Part shown: positions 44,395-56,241 of the stretch, one piece after another | Layout: each line of letters starts with the position of its first letter | How positions within the stretch are numbered: position 1 is the stretch's first letter | Assembly: GCA_035235625.1 (NCBI GenBank) | Contig: CP141145.1 | Span: forward strand, 9,548,001 to 9,612,000 | Source of the DNA: Saururus chinensis | Taxonomy: Eukaryota; Streptophyta; Magnoliopsida; Piperales; Saururaceae | DNA: 64,000 bases | Reading direction: 5' to 3' | The notes under the pieces: model-generated | What the model was told of the DNA's origin: nothing | The model's input: the letters and a program-made list of their open reading frames with translations, nothing else | Database searches by the model: none | Made by a program: the position numbers and the translations under genes

Positions 44395-45250
44395 GTTTGG
44401 TTGTTGTGTAGAGGGATTAACATAGTTCGTCCAAGCTAAGCAAACAGGAGGCAGTGGGTCTGAATCTCTTTCGCTTGAGGGATTCAAGAAGCTTAACCCT
44501 CCAAGCTTCAAAGGTGGGTTAAATGCTTTCGAGGTAGATAACTGGAGACTCCATTTGGAGAAGATCTTCAGTGTCTGACATAGTGCAGAGGAGGAGAAGA
44601 CTTGTCTTGCAGTCTTCACTTTTGAGGGTAAGGCTTAGAGATGGTGGTTATCTATGCAGCGACAAAGGTTCCAGGGTCACGTGGATATTCCCTGGGAGGA
44701 ATTCTTGTCAGTTTTCAATGAAAAGTATTTTCCTCTCCATATGCGGGAAGAGAAGAAAAAGGAATTCTTAAACCTTCAGTAGGGATCCATGACAATCTTA
44801 GCCTACAAGACTAAGTTTATGGAGCTTGAACGCTTCGCACCATGCTTCTTTGGTGACGAGTATGAGCTTGTGAGGAATTTTGAGGATGGACTGAGGCCAT
44901 TCATCAAAGGTCGGGTGGTACCCTTCTGACATAAGGCTTTAGCGGAGGTGCTTGAGACCGCTATCGTCGTGGAGCAGGACTCAAAGCAGTCAATGAGGAA
45001 GAGGGTGCAGCAGCCGAAGAGGCCGAGACCTGAGAATTCTCATGTATGCCAAAGCCATAAGTGTCGTGATGGTCATCATGCCAGGAACCACACTACCCAT
45101 GTGCAGTCTGGCAGCTAGGGCCAGAAGGCCAATGTCACTTGCTACCTCTGCAGGCGGGCATTACATGAGGGAGTGTCCTTGTAACACTCAACGTGATGCA
45201 CAGAGACGTCCACCGGCATCACCTAATGCTGGTCCGAGGCAATAGGGAAG
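44395..45250 (+). pseudogene. Tekay-like gag with split zinc knuckle
   Basis: Readable in one frame with stops: FKKLNPPSFKGGLNAFEVDN, RLHLEKIF, RWWLSMQRQRFQ, WEEFLSVFNEKYFPLHMREE, KKKEFLNLQ, FMELERFAP and LRPFIKGRVVPF. This is the retrotransposon gag domain, followed by a basic stretch (KRVQQPKRPRP). The zinc knuckle that binds RNA is cut by an indel. Its CYLC half is in the gag frame at 45140-45151, and the H....C half (HYMREC) is in another frame at 45159-45176. The original frame is used again by the protease. Stops at 44576, 44637, 44780 and 44937 and no clear initiator ATG make this nonfunctional. Confidence 0.85.
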
Positions 45251-45840
45251 AGGCCGGCTAATGAGAGGAAGGTGTATGCTATATCGGCGCACGAGGCAAC
45301 CAACTCCTTAGGCGCAGTGGAAGGTATGATCCTCATTGCCTCTCACTATGCTAAGGTGTTATTTGATACCGGTTCTTCTTAGTCATTCATCTCTCTACAT
45401 TTTGCTCGTGAGCTTGATGTTGATCATAAGTTTCTATCCATTCCATTGCATGCCTCTACTCCTTCGTCTTCCGTTTGAGCGGAGGAATATCTTAAGATGG
45501 TTTCCATGTGGATTGATGGACATGAATTACATGTTGATTTGATTATCTTGCCTATGATTGATTTTGATGTTATTTTAGGCATGGACATGATGTCTAAGTA
45601 TCATGAACATGTGGATTGTTGGGGAAAGAAGGTGATGTTCACTTTGCCAAATGTTCAGCTTTTCATCTTCCAGGGTGTTAAGTGTCCTAGTGGGAAATTC
45701 TTGGTGTCTTCTTCTAAAGGCAAGAGGTGGATTGACAAGAGGTGTGAAGCATTCCTTTCAAGCATATTGGGGATGAATGTGGCGTTACTTTTTCTTGAGT
45801 CAGTGCAAGTTGTGGTGGAGTATGCGGATGTGTTTCCTAA
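45251..45840 (+). pseudogene. Tekay-like aspartic protease
   Basis: Same frame as gag. YAISAHEATNSLGAVEGMIL is followed by KVLFDTGSS at about 45353-45379, the active-site Asp-Thr-Gly, and directly by a TAG stop and SFIS. Further on come MVSMWIDGHELHVDLIILPM, DFDVILGMDM and KYHEHVDCWGKKVMF, the usual order for chromovirus proteases. A second stop (TGA) is at about 45477. Protease would cut the Gag-Pol precursor. Confidence 0.85.
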
Positions 45841-46600
45841 TGACTTATCAGGATTGCCACCATAGAGGGAGATAGAGTTCTATATTGATCTCATTCCAGG
45901 CATGTCCCATGTATCTAAAGTTCCATATCGTATGGCTCCACCCGAACTCAAGGAGCTCAAGGCTCAACTGCATGACCTAATGGATAAGGGATATATCCGA
46001 CCAAGTAAATCTCCTTGGGGCGTATCAATCCTATTTGTAAGGAAGAAGGATGGTTCCCTTCAGTTATGCATCGACTACCGGATATTAAATCAGGTAACCA
46101 TAAAAAACAAATACCCCTTACCACATATTGATGACTTATTTGATCAGTCACAGCGAGCACAAGTCTTCTCTAAGATTGATTTGAGATACGGTTATCACCA
46201 GCTTCATATCTGTCTAGACGATGTGTCGAAGATGGCGTTTGGTACCCGATATGGACATTATGAGTTCCTAGTGATGCCCTTTGGTCTCACCAATGCACCA
46301 GCCTCGTTCATGTATCTAATGAACCAAGTCTTCATGCCATATGTGGATTGATTTGTAATTGTATTTGTGGACGATGTCTTGATCTATTCGGCCAGTGAGG
46401 AGGAACATGAGGTGCATTTGAGAATTGTTTTGCAAACGTTATGGGAGCATCAACTCTTTGCAAAGTTTGATAAATGTGAATTTTGGTTGAAGAAAGTGCA
46501 TTTCCTTAGTCATGTTATATTGAAAGATGGTGTGGCGGTTGATCCTTCGAAAGTTAAAGCCGTGTTGAGTTCGGAGCAACAAAAGAGTGCATCTGAGGTT
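45841..46600 (+). pseudogene. Tekay-like reverse transcriptase
   Basis: FPNDLSGLPP then [12 protein letters not shown] mark the start. Core motifs in order: [55 protein letters not shown] with the first catalytic Asp (about 46180), [20 protein letters not shown], and VFVDDVLIYS with the catalytic pair at 46370-46375. The order and length are those of a complete gypsy RT domain. Two nonsense codons break it: TAG at 45863-45865 and TGA at 46349-46351, the second just before FVDD. No frameshift was seen, so the domain is otherwise well preserved. Confidence 0.95.
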
Positions 46601-47185
46601 CGCAATTTCTTAGGGCTCGCAGGATATTACCGTCAGTTCATTGAGGGCTTTTCTAGCATTGCAAGCCCTATGACCAAGCTGACCAGGAATAATGAGAAGT
46701 TTGAGTGGAACCAAGCATGTGAAGAAAGTTTCCAAGAGTTGAAGAAGAGGCTGACTTCAGCTTCGATTTTGACTTTGCCTTCCGGGAATGATGGATATGT
46801 GGTCTCTAATGATGTTTCACTTTGTGGTTTGGGTTGTGTACTCATGCAGCATGGGAGAGTGGTAGCTTATGCATCTCGATAGCTTAGGGTGCATGAACAA
46901 AACTACCCCACTCATGACTTGGAGTTAGTGGCTATGGTTTTTGCATTGAAGATTTGGTGACACTATCTCTATAGTGAGAAGTTTGAGGTGTTCACTGATC
47001 ACAAGAGCCTAAAGTACCTATTCACACAAAGAGACTTGAACATGAGGCAAAGGAGATGGTTGGAGTTCCTTAAGGACTTTGACTTTACTATCTATTATTA
47101 TCCTGGTAAAGCTAATGTGGTGGCAGATGCCTTAAGGCGAAAATCAGCCACTTCAGTAGCTTGTATGTGTGTCCAAGAATGACTC
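46601..47185 (+). pseudogene. Tekay-like RT connection and RNase H
   Basis: RNFLGLAGYYRQFIEGFS and FEWNQACEESFQELKKRLTS lead into RNase H. The usual first catalytic motif D-A-S is replaced by NDVSLCGLG (about 46807-46833), so one acidic residue is changed to Asn-Asp in context. NYPTHDLELVAMVFALKIW follows (Glu at 46921), then [16 protein letters not shown] with Asp at about 47000, and [19 protein letters not shown]. Stops: TAG 46880-46882 and TGA 46958-46960. RNase H would degrade the RNA template. Confidence 0.9.
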
Positions 47186-48310
47186 TTGTATGAAGAAGCC
47201 ATTGAGCTTAAGCTGGAGTTGTCTATGGAGGATACATGTAGTTGGTTTGTTAACCTTTCCACAAGCTCTAACTTGGTTGATGATGTGATTGAAGCTCAAA
47301 AGATGGATGAGGAGACTCAAGCTTTTAAGGCTAAGTTGAGAGAGAAGGTGGTGATGGATTTTCAGGAAAGGTTCGATGGGAGCTTGACTCCTTGGAGCTT
47401 AAGGAGCGTATCTTGTCCAAGGCACATCACTCTAGGTTTTTTATTCACCCAGGGGGAACCAAGATGTATCATGATGTGGAGAAGACTTTTTGGTGGAGTG
47501 GTATGAAGAGGGACATTACTTCTTTTGTGTCCAAATGCCTTATTTGTCAATAAATTCAGCGAAACATCGTCATCTAGGTGGTTTGCTACAACCCCTTCCC
47601 GTCCCTGAGTGGAAGTGGGAGAATGTAGCTATGGACTTTGTTTCCAGATTCCCGAGATTGCCGAGCGGTAATGACGCTGTGTGGGTCATCATTGATCGAC
47701 TCACAAGGTCCACAAGCTTTCTTTTGATGAGGATGACTACTTCTCTTGATGTACTAGCTGCCTTATATGTGAAGGAGGTTGTACGGTTGCATGGTATTCC
47801 TTTGTCCATTGTTTCTGACCATGATCCTCGTTTCACTTCCCAATTTTTGCAGAGTTTTCATAGAGCCTTGGGTACATCGTTGCATCTTAGCTCAGCCTAC
47901 CATCCCCAAACCGATAGACAATCAGAGAGGACTATCCAAATAGTTGAGTACATGCTTTAGGCGTGTATACTTGAGTGGAAGGGCAGTTGGGAGCAGCATC
48001 TACCTTTGGTGGAGTTTGCTTATAATAACAGTTATCAGGTGAGCATTAAGATGGCACCTTTTGAGGCACTTTATGGTCATCCTTGTCGATCTCCCCTTTG
48101 TTGTAGTGAGGTCGGGAAACATCTTCTTACTGGTCCTGATCTTATGCAACAATTGGTGGAGAAGATCCGACTTATTCGGGAGAGGTTACAAATGGCGCGG
48201 AGTTCACAAAAGAGCTATGCTGACAAACGACGGCGAGAGTTGGAATTTAATGTGGGCAATCATGTATTCGTCAAAATATCTCCATCCCGTGGTGTGGTAT
48301 GATTTGGCCA
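47186..48310 (+). pseudogene. Tekay-like integrase with two frameshifts
   Basis: The N-terminal linker is in the RT frame to about 47390. The zinc-binding part is in the next frame: AHHSRFFIHPGGTKMYHDVE then FVSKCLICQ (47425-47550), giving the H..H..C..C set. The catalytic core is in a third frame from about 47555: WKWENVAMDFVSRFPRLPSG with Asp at 47636, IVSDHDPRFTSQF with Asp at 47817, and Glu in QSERTIQ (47923). After TAG at 47958-47960 come LPLVEFAYNNSYQ and MAPFEALYGHPCRSPL, then KSYADKRRRELEFNVGNHVF. The stop TGA at 48300-48302 follows. All three catalytic acids are present but the frame is broken three or more times. Confidence 0.93.
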
Positions 48311-48680
48311 AAGGGGCAAGTTGTCTCCTAGATTCATCGTTCCATTTGAGATCTTGGAGCATATTTGCGCCATGGCTTATCCGATGGCTCTACCTCCTCG
48401 GCTTGAGAATATGCATAATGTGTTTCACGTGTCACTTCTTCGGAAGTATGAGCCAGATCCTTCTCACATATTGGATTTAGAGCCTTTGAAGTTGAGGGAG
48501 GACCTACCTTATGTGGAAGTACCAGTTCGTATCTTGGATAGAAAGGAGAAGACTCTCCTGCATGAGGTGATTCCACTAGTGAAGGTTCTATGGCATAATC
48601 ATGAAGTGTAAGAAGCCACATGGGAACGGGAAGATGAAGTAAGAGAGAAGTACCCCAACCTATTTGACGTCGATCATTAG
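48311..48680 (+). pseudogene. Integrase C-terminus with chromodomain-like tail
   Basis: RGKLSPRFIVPFEILEHI begins the GPF/Y-type module (GPF is VPF here). It is followed by LPPRLENMHNVFHVSLLRKY, then PVRILDRKEKTLLHEVIPLV, KVLWHNHEV, a TAA stop (48609-48611) and EATWEREDEVREKYPNLFDV with the final TAG at 48678-48680. The last 60 residues match the chromodomain-type tail of Tekay chromoviruses, which in intact elements is thought to guide integration into heterochromatin. Confidence 0.85.
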
Positions 48681-48704
48681 CGACTTTTGGGGAGCCAAAT
48701 TCCT

Positions 48705-48717
48705 AAGAGGGGAAGAA
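48705..48717 (+). promoter_or_regulatory. Polypurine tract of the Tekay-like element
   Basis: AAGAGGGGAAGAA immediately before the LTR start TGTAAGATC at 48718. Confidence 0.9.
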
Positions 48718-51700
48718 TGTAAGATCTCTAAACTCAACCGGTTCATTTTACTTGATTTAGTAATTATTGTTTGGTTTACTATTTAACTCTAATTGGTTTT
48801 GGCTTATTTTTCAACTTAAGGTGGTTAACAATGGTTTCAATCAAAATTTCTTCATTGTAATGGTTTTTACATTAATTGGTTTACTATTAACTCTAATTGG
48901 TAATGGTTTTCTTCATTGTAATGGTTTTTACTATTTTTCCCGAAAAGTTAGGGGGCAGGACCCACAGTGGGTCCCACATACAAAATTGGGTTGACAGGTC
49001 CCAAATGACCCAAAAAGTATCTTAAAATAGTAATTGAATGTTTCAAAATTTTTAGACATCAATTTGGACTTAAAATAAGCAAGTTTTCCATTTTTAGTGT
49101 TAAATTCTATTTATACCTCACCTATTTGTTATGTCTACCCTAATAATATCTACTATTAATAGAAAGGCATAGCCCCTTTCTGAATTGGGAAGGGCTAGAA
49201 TTTGGAGCTTAGGAGGCCCTAATCCCCATTTCCAAAGAAGGAAAGGTGATTAAGGTAAGATTAGCTTGATTTTTCCATTACTTACCTAGGGTTTCTCCTA
49301 GACTTTCTAAATCCCTTCTTTTGCCAAGGTTTAATCTTGATTTCTACCCATAAAGCTACTGATTTCAATCTCTATTACAAACCCTTATAAAAGGAATTTC
49401 ATTTTTCAACTCAATAAACCCTAGATCTACCAATTTTTAAGAGATTTAGGTACTTTTAATCCAATTTATGCAAATATTAACAAAAACCCTCTTGTGGGTA
49501 GGATTTGTAGGCGTTGTTGAATCTATTCCAAGCCAAGAAAGTCACTGGATGTAAGGGAATTTGTCCTAAATAGATCTGTGATTTCATATTTGAGGTTTCA
49601 CAAAGTTTTATGTGGGTTTCCATGGAGTTGAACTTTAATGGCGGATTTAGAAAAGCATAATCTTTCTTATGATTTCTTTGTGTTTTTTATTGTAAATGGC
49701 TAGATTTACTATTTCCTAAGCTTGGATTTTATTATTATGAAGTTTGGGATTGAGATTTGAAGGTTTGAGATTTATATTTACATTTTTGGTTTTGAATTCG
49801 AAATGGGGAAGACGAACTAGAGCTTCTGTTCTTGTGTTTGAAAAGCCGTGTAGGCTGATTGAATGGCTCGTTCAAACAGTCCTGCAGGCCATTCGAACGT
49901 CAACATAATATTTTTGTGGTTTTTGTTATTTTGCTCATTTTTCATGATTTCTTCTTAAGTAACATTTCCTATGATTTTGATGAGTAATATATGCTAGGTA
50001 AAGCTACTAGAAGGGTATAAATCTGATGTTGGAAGCTATGATGAATATTTAAGTATTATGTGAATTACATGTTATTCTATTAGGCATGTTATAGATTCTT
50101 GCCTTGAATCAATGTTGAATGATTCCTCATACTTTGAATATGATTCTAGTAAGGTTAGAGCATGAGAATGGACTTGTATGTTTTCACATATAATGATTAA
50201 ATTATGGGTCAATGATGGTGCCATGTTGAGCTCTAAGTGTGGTAATGATTATGCTTACTTAAGTTTAGCATGAGATTACACTTGATTTAAAATGTGTTTT
50301 TCGATGTTTTTCACTAATGATTTCAGTAAGGGGCCATGATTAAATGTTAAATAGCATGTGTGTAGTATGTTAATGGGATGTTTATATCGCATATCCATAT
50401 GCTTAGGATGTTTCTACCATATATACACACATGTGGGGGTAATTATGGTGATTATTGATGCTTATGATTTGAAATGATGCATGTATGGCTTATAGGGAGC
50501 ATGTTTCATGAATTAAAATTCATGTAGTCATTGCTCACGTATGTACCATGTTGCATGCACTATAAGATGGATTTACGAATGAGCTTTTAATGAGATTAGT
50601 TATGTTGATCGATTAGATGCAATTGTGTGATATTGTTTGCCGGATTAATCTTATTGATTCGGTTTTACGTCTAAAAGGACAGGGTTCTACGTCCGAAAGG
50701 ATGGGGTTTTACGCCCCTTAAGGATAGGTTTTCCTCTCCGGGTTGAGAAGAGCAGCAATGTTATAAGGAGATAAACTTATTGAGACCATCTAGACCCTGA
50801 GAATCCAGGCTAGTGTACCCGAGTGCACGGGCTTACTAGGGGATATTCTTCCCCGTTAGAGAATTTACCTAAACTGCATAGTTCCTTCAAACTTTCCAAT
50901 TGTGGATTGTTTGGAGTGAGTATGGATTGCTTAAGCTTTGGCCGATTAAGTAGGGTTATTTTATTAACTTGCACGGTTATGATTGTATGTTAGAGACACT
51001 TGATATGCAGGTTGATGGATTATGATTATGCATGATATGACTGTGTGGTGGAGACACTTATGATATAGGTTTAATGTTTGGAATATGCATGATAAAAATG
51101 TGTGGTAGAGACACTTCTCATGCAGATTAAAGGTGAGGAATATACATGATATGATTTTGTGGTAGAGACACTTCCCATTCACGTTAAATGTGATGAATAT
51201 GCATGATATGATTGTGTGCTAGTGACACTTCTCATGCAGGTTAAATGTGATGAATATGCATGATATGATTGTGTGCTAGAGACACTTCTCATACAGGTTA
51301 AATGTGATAAATATGCATGATATGATTGTGTGGTAGAGACAGTTCTCATCTAGGTTATTGGTTATGGATCTGCATGATGTGGTTGTGTGATGGAGACACG
51401 TGTCATGCAGGTTGAATGTTATGAAGGAGAATCGTTGTGCATGAATATGTATGGTATGTTTGAGATATTTGCATGCAGAGTTATTACTTATGTGTAAGTA
51501 TGGTTATGGTAAGGAAAGTAATTAGAAATGGGATGTTATATGATATGTAGATCTGATAGACCATGTTGATGTGTCGTGGTTGTTTTCTGATGTACCGTCT
51601 CTGTATTCAAAACTTTACTGAGTTTTACTCACCCCACTTTCTGTGTTTTGTTTTGGGGCTGTATGGTGCGACATGCAGTTGAACTCGATCATCTGTATCA

Positions 51701-52117
51701 GGAATGGTCGGGGAGTGTTTGGGAGTAGGCGTGGATGCCTCTGGACCTTGCTGTGTTTTCTGATTTACTCTGCTATGATATTAGAACATCATGTATTGAG
51801 GATCTTGTTTCACACATGTGTAACCCTTATGATTTTAGATCTGTTTAAGGCTTTCTGATTCGAGCCATGTTTGCCAGCTCAATATTCTAAGTTGTGGGTT
51901 GAGGGTGAGGATTGATTTTTTTCTAATTTAAAGTCCTCTTTTAGTTTACTTATTTCTCTTGCACAAAAATTTTAAAGGTGCGCACTCTATATATGTAATT
52001 TACCCACTAGAGGGGTCATGTCTTCTACAACGTTAAACTAACTTTGTCGCCCCCGTGTGCTTCGACCATCCCTTAGACCAAGTTCGGTTTGGGTTGGGCA
52101 GGTGCCAGGGGGTGACA
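48718..52117 (+). mobile_element. 3' LTR of the Tekay-like element, 3.4 kb
   Basis: Starts TGTAAGATCTC and ends GGGGTGACA. The part from 50361 matches the truncated 5' LTR. A TATA-like tatttata is near 49109. The 57-bp minisatellite has about eight units here. The sequence directly after the LTR is copia-like gag, so the element sits in copy C of that family. The solo LTR at 58941-62263 is the same family in reverse. Confidence 0.92.
50975..51425. repeat. 57-bp minisatellite in 3' LTR, about eight units
   Basis: GAGACA units near 50993, 51050, 51107, 51164, 51221, 51278, 51335 and 51392. Two fewer than in the 5' LTR. The missing units correspond to the middle of the array. Confidence 0.88.
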
Positions 52118-53892
52118 GATGTGGGTAGTGTGCTTCTTCTCATTGTTCTTGTCCTAAGTTTAAGAGGATAATTCTTATGACATTCTTTTCTAGTATGGAA
52201 CTGACTATAGCAAATGTCACACACACTGTACTAAAACCTATCCTTCCTCTTCTCACTCTTTACCTAGGTAGGTTGGGCACTATCTGAGGGATTTTGTCAC
52301 TCTCTTTTGCCTTCACAAAGATAATAGGTTTGGCAAGCAATTTCTAAAACATAAGCTTATCTTTTTAGTTTGATCAATGCTTAGCATGGTTTCCAACTTC
52401 TTATTCTCACTCTTTAATCCATCTAATTTCTTGTAAGAGGACATGAGTTCTCTATTGAGAGCACTAGACTTCTCTTTTTCACTCTCTAGGTCTTTCTTAA
52501 GGTCATACACTTCTTTCATAAGTTTGACATTCAACTCCACTAATCTATTTACCGTTTGAGAAGACAAAACTAATTCATCCTCTTTCTCCTTCAACTCTCT
52601 TTCTCACTAAAGGCTTTTGGTTTTCTTAGTCAAGACTAAGAATAGTTGGAGGAATCCCTTAAAATCATTAAATTCAACGTAAGACTCTAAGTTCTCTTCT
52701 AGAGAAGTGGACTCATGAGACTCTTCTCTAGAACTATCTTCCTTCACAATTGCATAGAAGGTTGTACTAGTTGCATAGTTCATCTTCTTCTAAAGAACTC
52801 TCATCATAGTAACTTGCTTGAACCACCTTGCCCTTTCTCTTATTATCAAACTCCTTGTATTTCTTAGGCTTATCATAAGAAGAATTGTTAGAGTTAATGT
52901 TAAGAAAATCAGCAATAAAGTGGCCTAACTTAACACATTCAAAACATTTCATATTCTTTTCATCTTGTTTACTTTGCCTCTCATCTCTCTTATCCCCTTG
53001 TTTCTTCCCATAATTTTGACCCTCATTTCCAACCTAAAGTTCTGTGTTTTCATTATTTTCTTGATGTTTTTAGCCAATAAAAGTAATAGTTCTTCATCCT
53101 CTTCAAACCCTTCATATTCTTCTAAGGTATTTAAGACTTTGTTCTTCTTGGAATTTCTTCAAGGTGCTTTTAGGGCATTCTATTTTCCCTTTGACATTTT
53201 AAACAACTCTTTCTTGATTTTATGACTTTTCTTGCATCTCAAAAGTTTGAAGGTTCCCAACCAACTCCTCAATGCTAATGTGTCTATCTTTTTAAATTCA
53301 TTAATGGTTGCCACCTTAATTTTGAATTTACCGGACAAGGACCTTAACAGTTTCTTCACAAAAAAGGTAATCATGTATAAGCTCCCCTAATTGATCACAT
53401 GTATTAACTATGACTGAAATCTTAGCATAGTATTCAAAATTGTCTATTCTTCACTCATTATCATGTTTTAAAACTCTAGGATAAAATTTTTTTTAGCCTA
53501 GACACTTTAATAGCCTGAGTTCCCTCATTATATTTCACTAATTTCTCCCATGCAACCTTAGCAGATATGCAATTAGAAATCAATGTTTGTTGTGATTTTC
53601 CTATGGCATTGAATAATGCACTAAGGGCTTTACTATTTTGATTTGCAATCTTTATCTCACTCTCATCCCATCACTTTCATCTTTTAAAATTGAATATCCA
53701 CTCTTATCTCTGGTCATTGAAAGATTCCAACCTTTAATCACCTCTTTCCAGCCATTCCCATCAAGCGCTTCAATAAAAAGTTCTCATCCTATTTTTTCAA
53801 TATGAGAAATTCTTATTATCAAACAAGGGTGGACATTTCATCAAATTACCCAAACCCCTCCGTTCATTTTTTGAATTATTTGAACCAGCCAT
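52118..53892 (-). pseudogene. Copia-like gag (copy C), broken
   Basis: Minus strand from ATG at 53890-53892: MAGSNNSKNERRGLGNLM, then a gag domain with AIGKSQQTLISNCISAKVAW and EKLVKYNEGTQAIKVSRLK (about 53620-53480), then FKIKVATINEFKKIDTL (about 53330) and a basic region. The zinc knuckle is at about 52952-52900: CFECVKLGHFIADF, where the last Cys is Phe. A coiled-coil-like LVELNVKLMKEVYDLKKDLE and MSSYKKLDGLKSENKKLETM follow (52594-52340). This is the most complete gag of the family here, yet it has frameshifts. It is cut at 52117 by the Tekay-like LTR. Confidence 0.75.
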
Positions 53893-54168
53893 ATATTTTA
53901 ATCCAATAAAAAAACACCCAAGTAACACACTTTAAGCTAGGAAAATTATAAGAGAAGCAACTAACAATCTTTGGGCACACAAATCATCAAGTTTAAACAA
54001 GTAGTTCTAAGGAAAAAATAAGTGAAGTTAGCAAAATTGAGAAATCAAATCCTAGCACAAGTTATCTAGCATAGAAAATCAAATGATTTGAAGATTAAGC
54101 AAGATAATAATGCACTAACATGTTAAATTAGATTGATATCATGGAGCAAAATCAAATTATAAATAAGT

Positions 54169-54183
54169 AAGCCTTGGCTTCCA
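54169..54183 (-). promoter_or_regulatory. Putative primer-binding site (copy C)
   Basis: Minus-strand TGGAAGCCAAGG, two bases after the LTR end at 54186. TGGTAGC of the other copies is TGGAAGC here. Confidence 0.5.
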
Positions 54184-54185
54184 CT

Positions 54186-55474
54186 TGTAAGTTTAATATC
54201 CATCTACTCAATCTAGCGCACCATATTGCCCCTAGTCCAATTTTCTAACAAAGATAAAGACTACAAGATATAGCTTCTCTGCGCAAAATTTATTTTTTAA
54301 AGTGATAAAGTGTAAAACTACTCTCAATGTGCACTCAGATGTATCAATCTTCAATTCATCAAGCATTCAATCTATATATGTACACATAATAATTTAACGT
54401 AGAAAACCCAAACATAGGTAAAAAAACCATTGCAATTCTAATAAGGAACCAAATTGATGCACTACTAAAAAACAAGATAATTATATGACACAAGCAAACC
54501 ACAAAACTTTGTTTTCACTCTAACACAAGCTTCTTTTGCTTAGATCTCCACAAATTCTTGTCATTATGGCCTTCAAGTCTTCTTTCTCAAGAACTTGAAT
54601 CTTTTCTTCCTCCTTGCTTTGTCTTTGTCTTCTTCTAGCCTCCTTAAAAAAGCTCCTCTTCTTATTTGACTTTAACCTTGAGTCTTCAATCTCCCATTGA
54701 AGATTTGTTGCAACTCCTCCTTGAATCTTCTTTGTGAAATCTCTACTCTTATTTGTAGAATAAACTCACCATGGATCTTCTCTTTAAATTATATGTGAAT
54801 TCTCTTCGAAAATAATATGCAAAGGTCTCTCCCTTCTTCTCCAATTTGTTTTAGGTTTTCCTCTCTCCAAATTCATCACTTCTTATCCATTATATAGTTC
54901 TCCAAAATGATTTTGGTGCTTGACTTCAATAAGGAAACAAATTGAATTCGGAATGACTTATTTAGGACAACTAGAATTGTTATTGATTGATTGTTTCAGA
55001 CAGCGATTGATCATTCACTATTTTCTAAACACATGATACCTTGAGTGATTAATCAGTCTACGAAGCGATTGATCAATAAACTTTGGGCTTCATTTTATGC
55101 AACACTGATTCAAGTGTTGATCGATCGCTTCAGTCTTCTTATTGTCCAGCAATCAATCAATGTGACTGTGTAATCACAGATTTTTCCTTTTTGCCCTAAA
55201 ATCTCTGATATTACTTTTAAAACTAGTCCAAGTGATCTTAGTGTGTGAATGTGATCTGAATAAGCTTAAAAACCCATCAACATCCTTTTGTCTTCAATCT
55301 CGAGTCATAAGAACACATCTGGTCCTAATTTTTAAGTCCATTAATTCTAAATCTAACTTGACCACAACTATATCTAATCATATTTTAAGGCTAAGTACAT
55401 ACTCAAGGTTTCTGACATAATTTTGACAAAAAAATTAGCCAATAAACTTGACATATAACACATATGTTCTTACA
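54186..55474 (-). mobile_element. Copia-like 5' LTR (LTR7, copy C)
   Basis: 1.29 kb, starts TGTAAGAACATATG on the minus strand at 55474 and ends CA at 54186. TATA-like word (ctatataatg on the minus strand) near 54890. It keeps the intact TGTA...CA ends, unlike LTR4 and LTR6. Confidence 0.82.
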
Positions 55475-56160
55475 AGCCTCACATGTGTGAGCCTGTTTTG
55501 CAATAAATGTTGCAACCTTTCTTGATTATTTCATTGGTAACGCATGAGTATTTTTAACAACAATCTTCTCACTCATCTCATTATACGATTTATCATGATA
55601 TAGTTCTAGGCATTGTTTTATGCTCATTTCTTCAATTATTGGTTCAACAAGTAAATTAATTGTGTTTTTTAATATACTTTGTAATTGTGATTTTTTCTAT
55701 TAATGAGGGATGTAGGGAATAGCTATTTGCTACAAATATTTATAATGCTGAATAAAAGTGCATGTATATCATTTATATGTTTTTTTTGCAAATACTATTA
55801 ATTAATAATAACAAAAATATATTTTAGTGGAGGTATAAAGTTGCCTTTACTTTTTTTATTTCTAAATTTACTTTTCGTGTTTGACAAAAAATGTCAAAAC
55901 TATGTTGTTGTTGATCTTTAGATACAAATTTATTTGCTGCCCTGTCTGTCTCTAGAAATGGCAAATTGTGATCCAGAATGAGATACTATCATAAAAACTT
56001 CATATTGGAAGCCACAAAAAGCTATTTGCGATGGACAATAAAGCATCACAAACAACCTTCTCCAACACTTATTTTCACCCGTTCAAATACATATTGTTTG
56101 CTTGTCATAATTTACAATTGTGATAGGGTGGTAGTGTTTCCATTTATAGCACTAGATAGG
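55475..56160. other. Unassigned AT-rich stretch
   Basis: No gene recognised. A short perfect dyad TTTGACA/TGTCAAA is at about 55879-55897. The part from about 55725 may belong to the CACTA-type element whose end is at 56241: the words TTGCGATGG and GTGATAGGG recall decayed subterminal repeats. I could not find a clear left terminus. Confidence 0.35.
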
Positions 56161-56241
56161 GTGATGAACAAAACCTACTGCTAAAGGTCAATAGCAATGA
56201 TTTTAGGCTGTCAATGACTTTTTATATAATTTCTTGTAGTG
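56161..56241. mobile_element. CACTA-type transposon end
   Basis: 56230-56241 is TTTCTTGTAGTG, the reverse complement of CACTACAAGAAA, the usual terminal inverted repeat of plant CACTA elements. The preceding CTAAAGGTCAATAGCAATGA and TTTTAGGCTGTCAATGAC look like decayed subterminal repeats with CG changed to TG/CA. A candidate left end at about 55754 (CTACAAATATTTATA) is poor. Probably a short nonautonomous relic. Confidence 0.45.
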
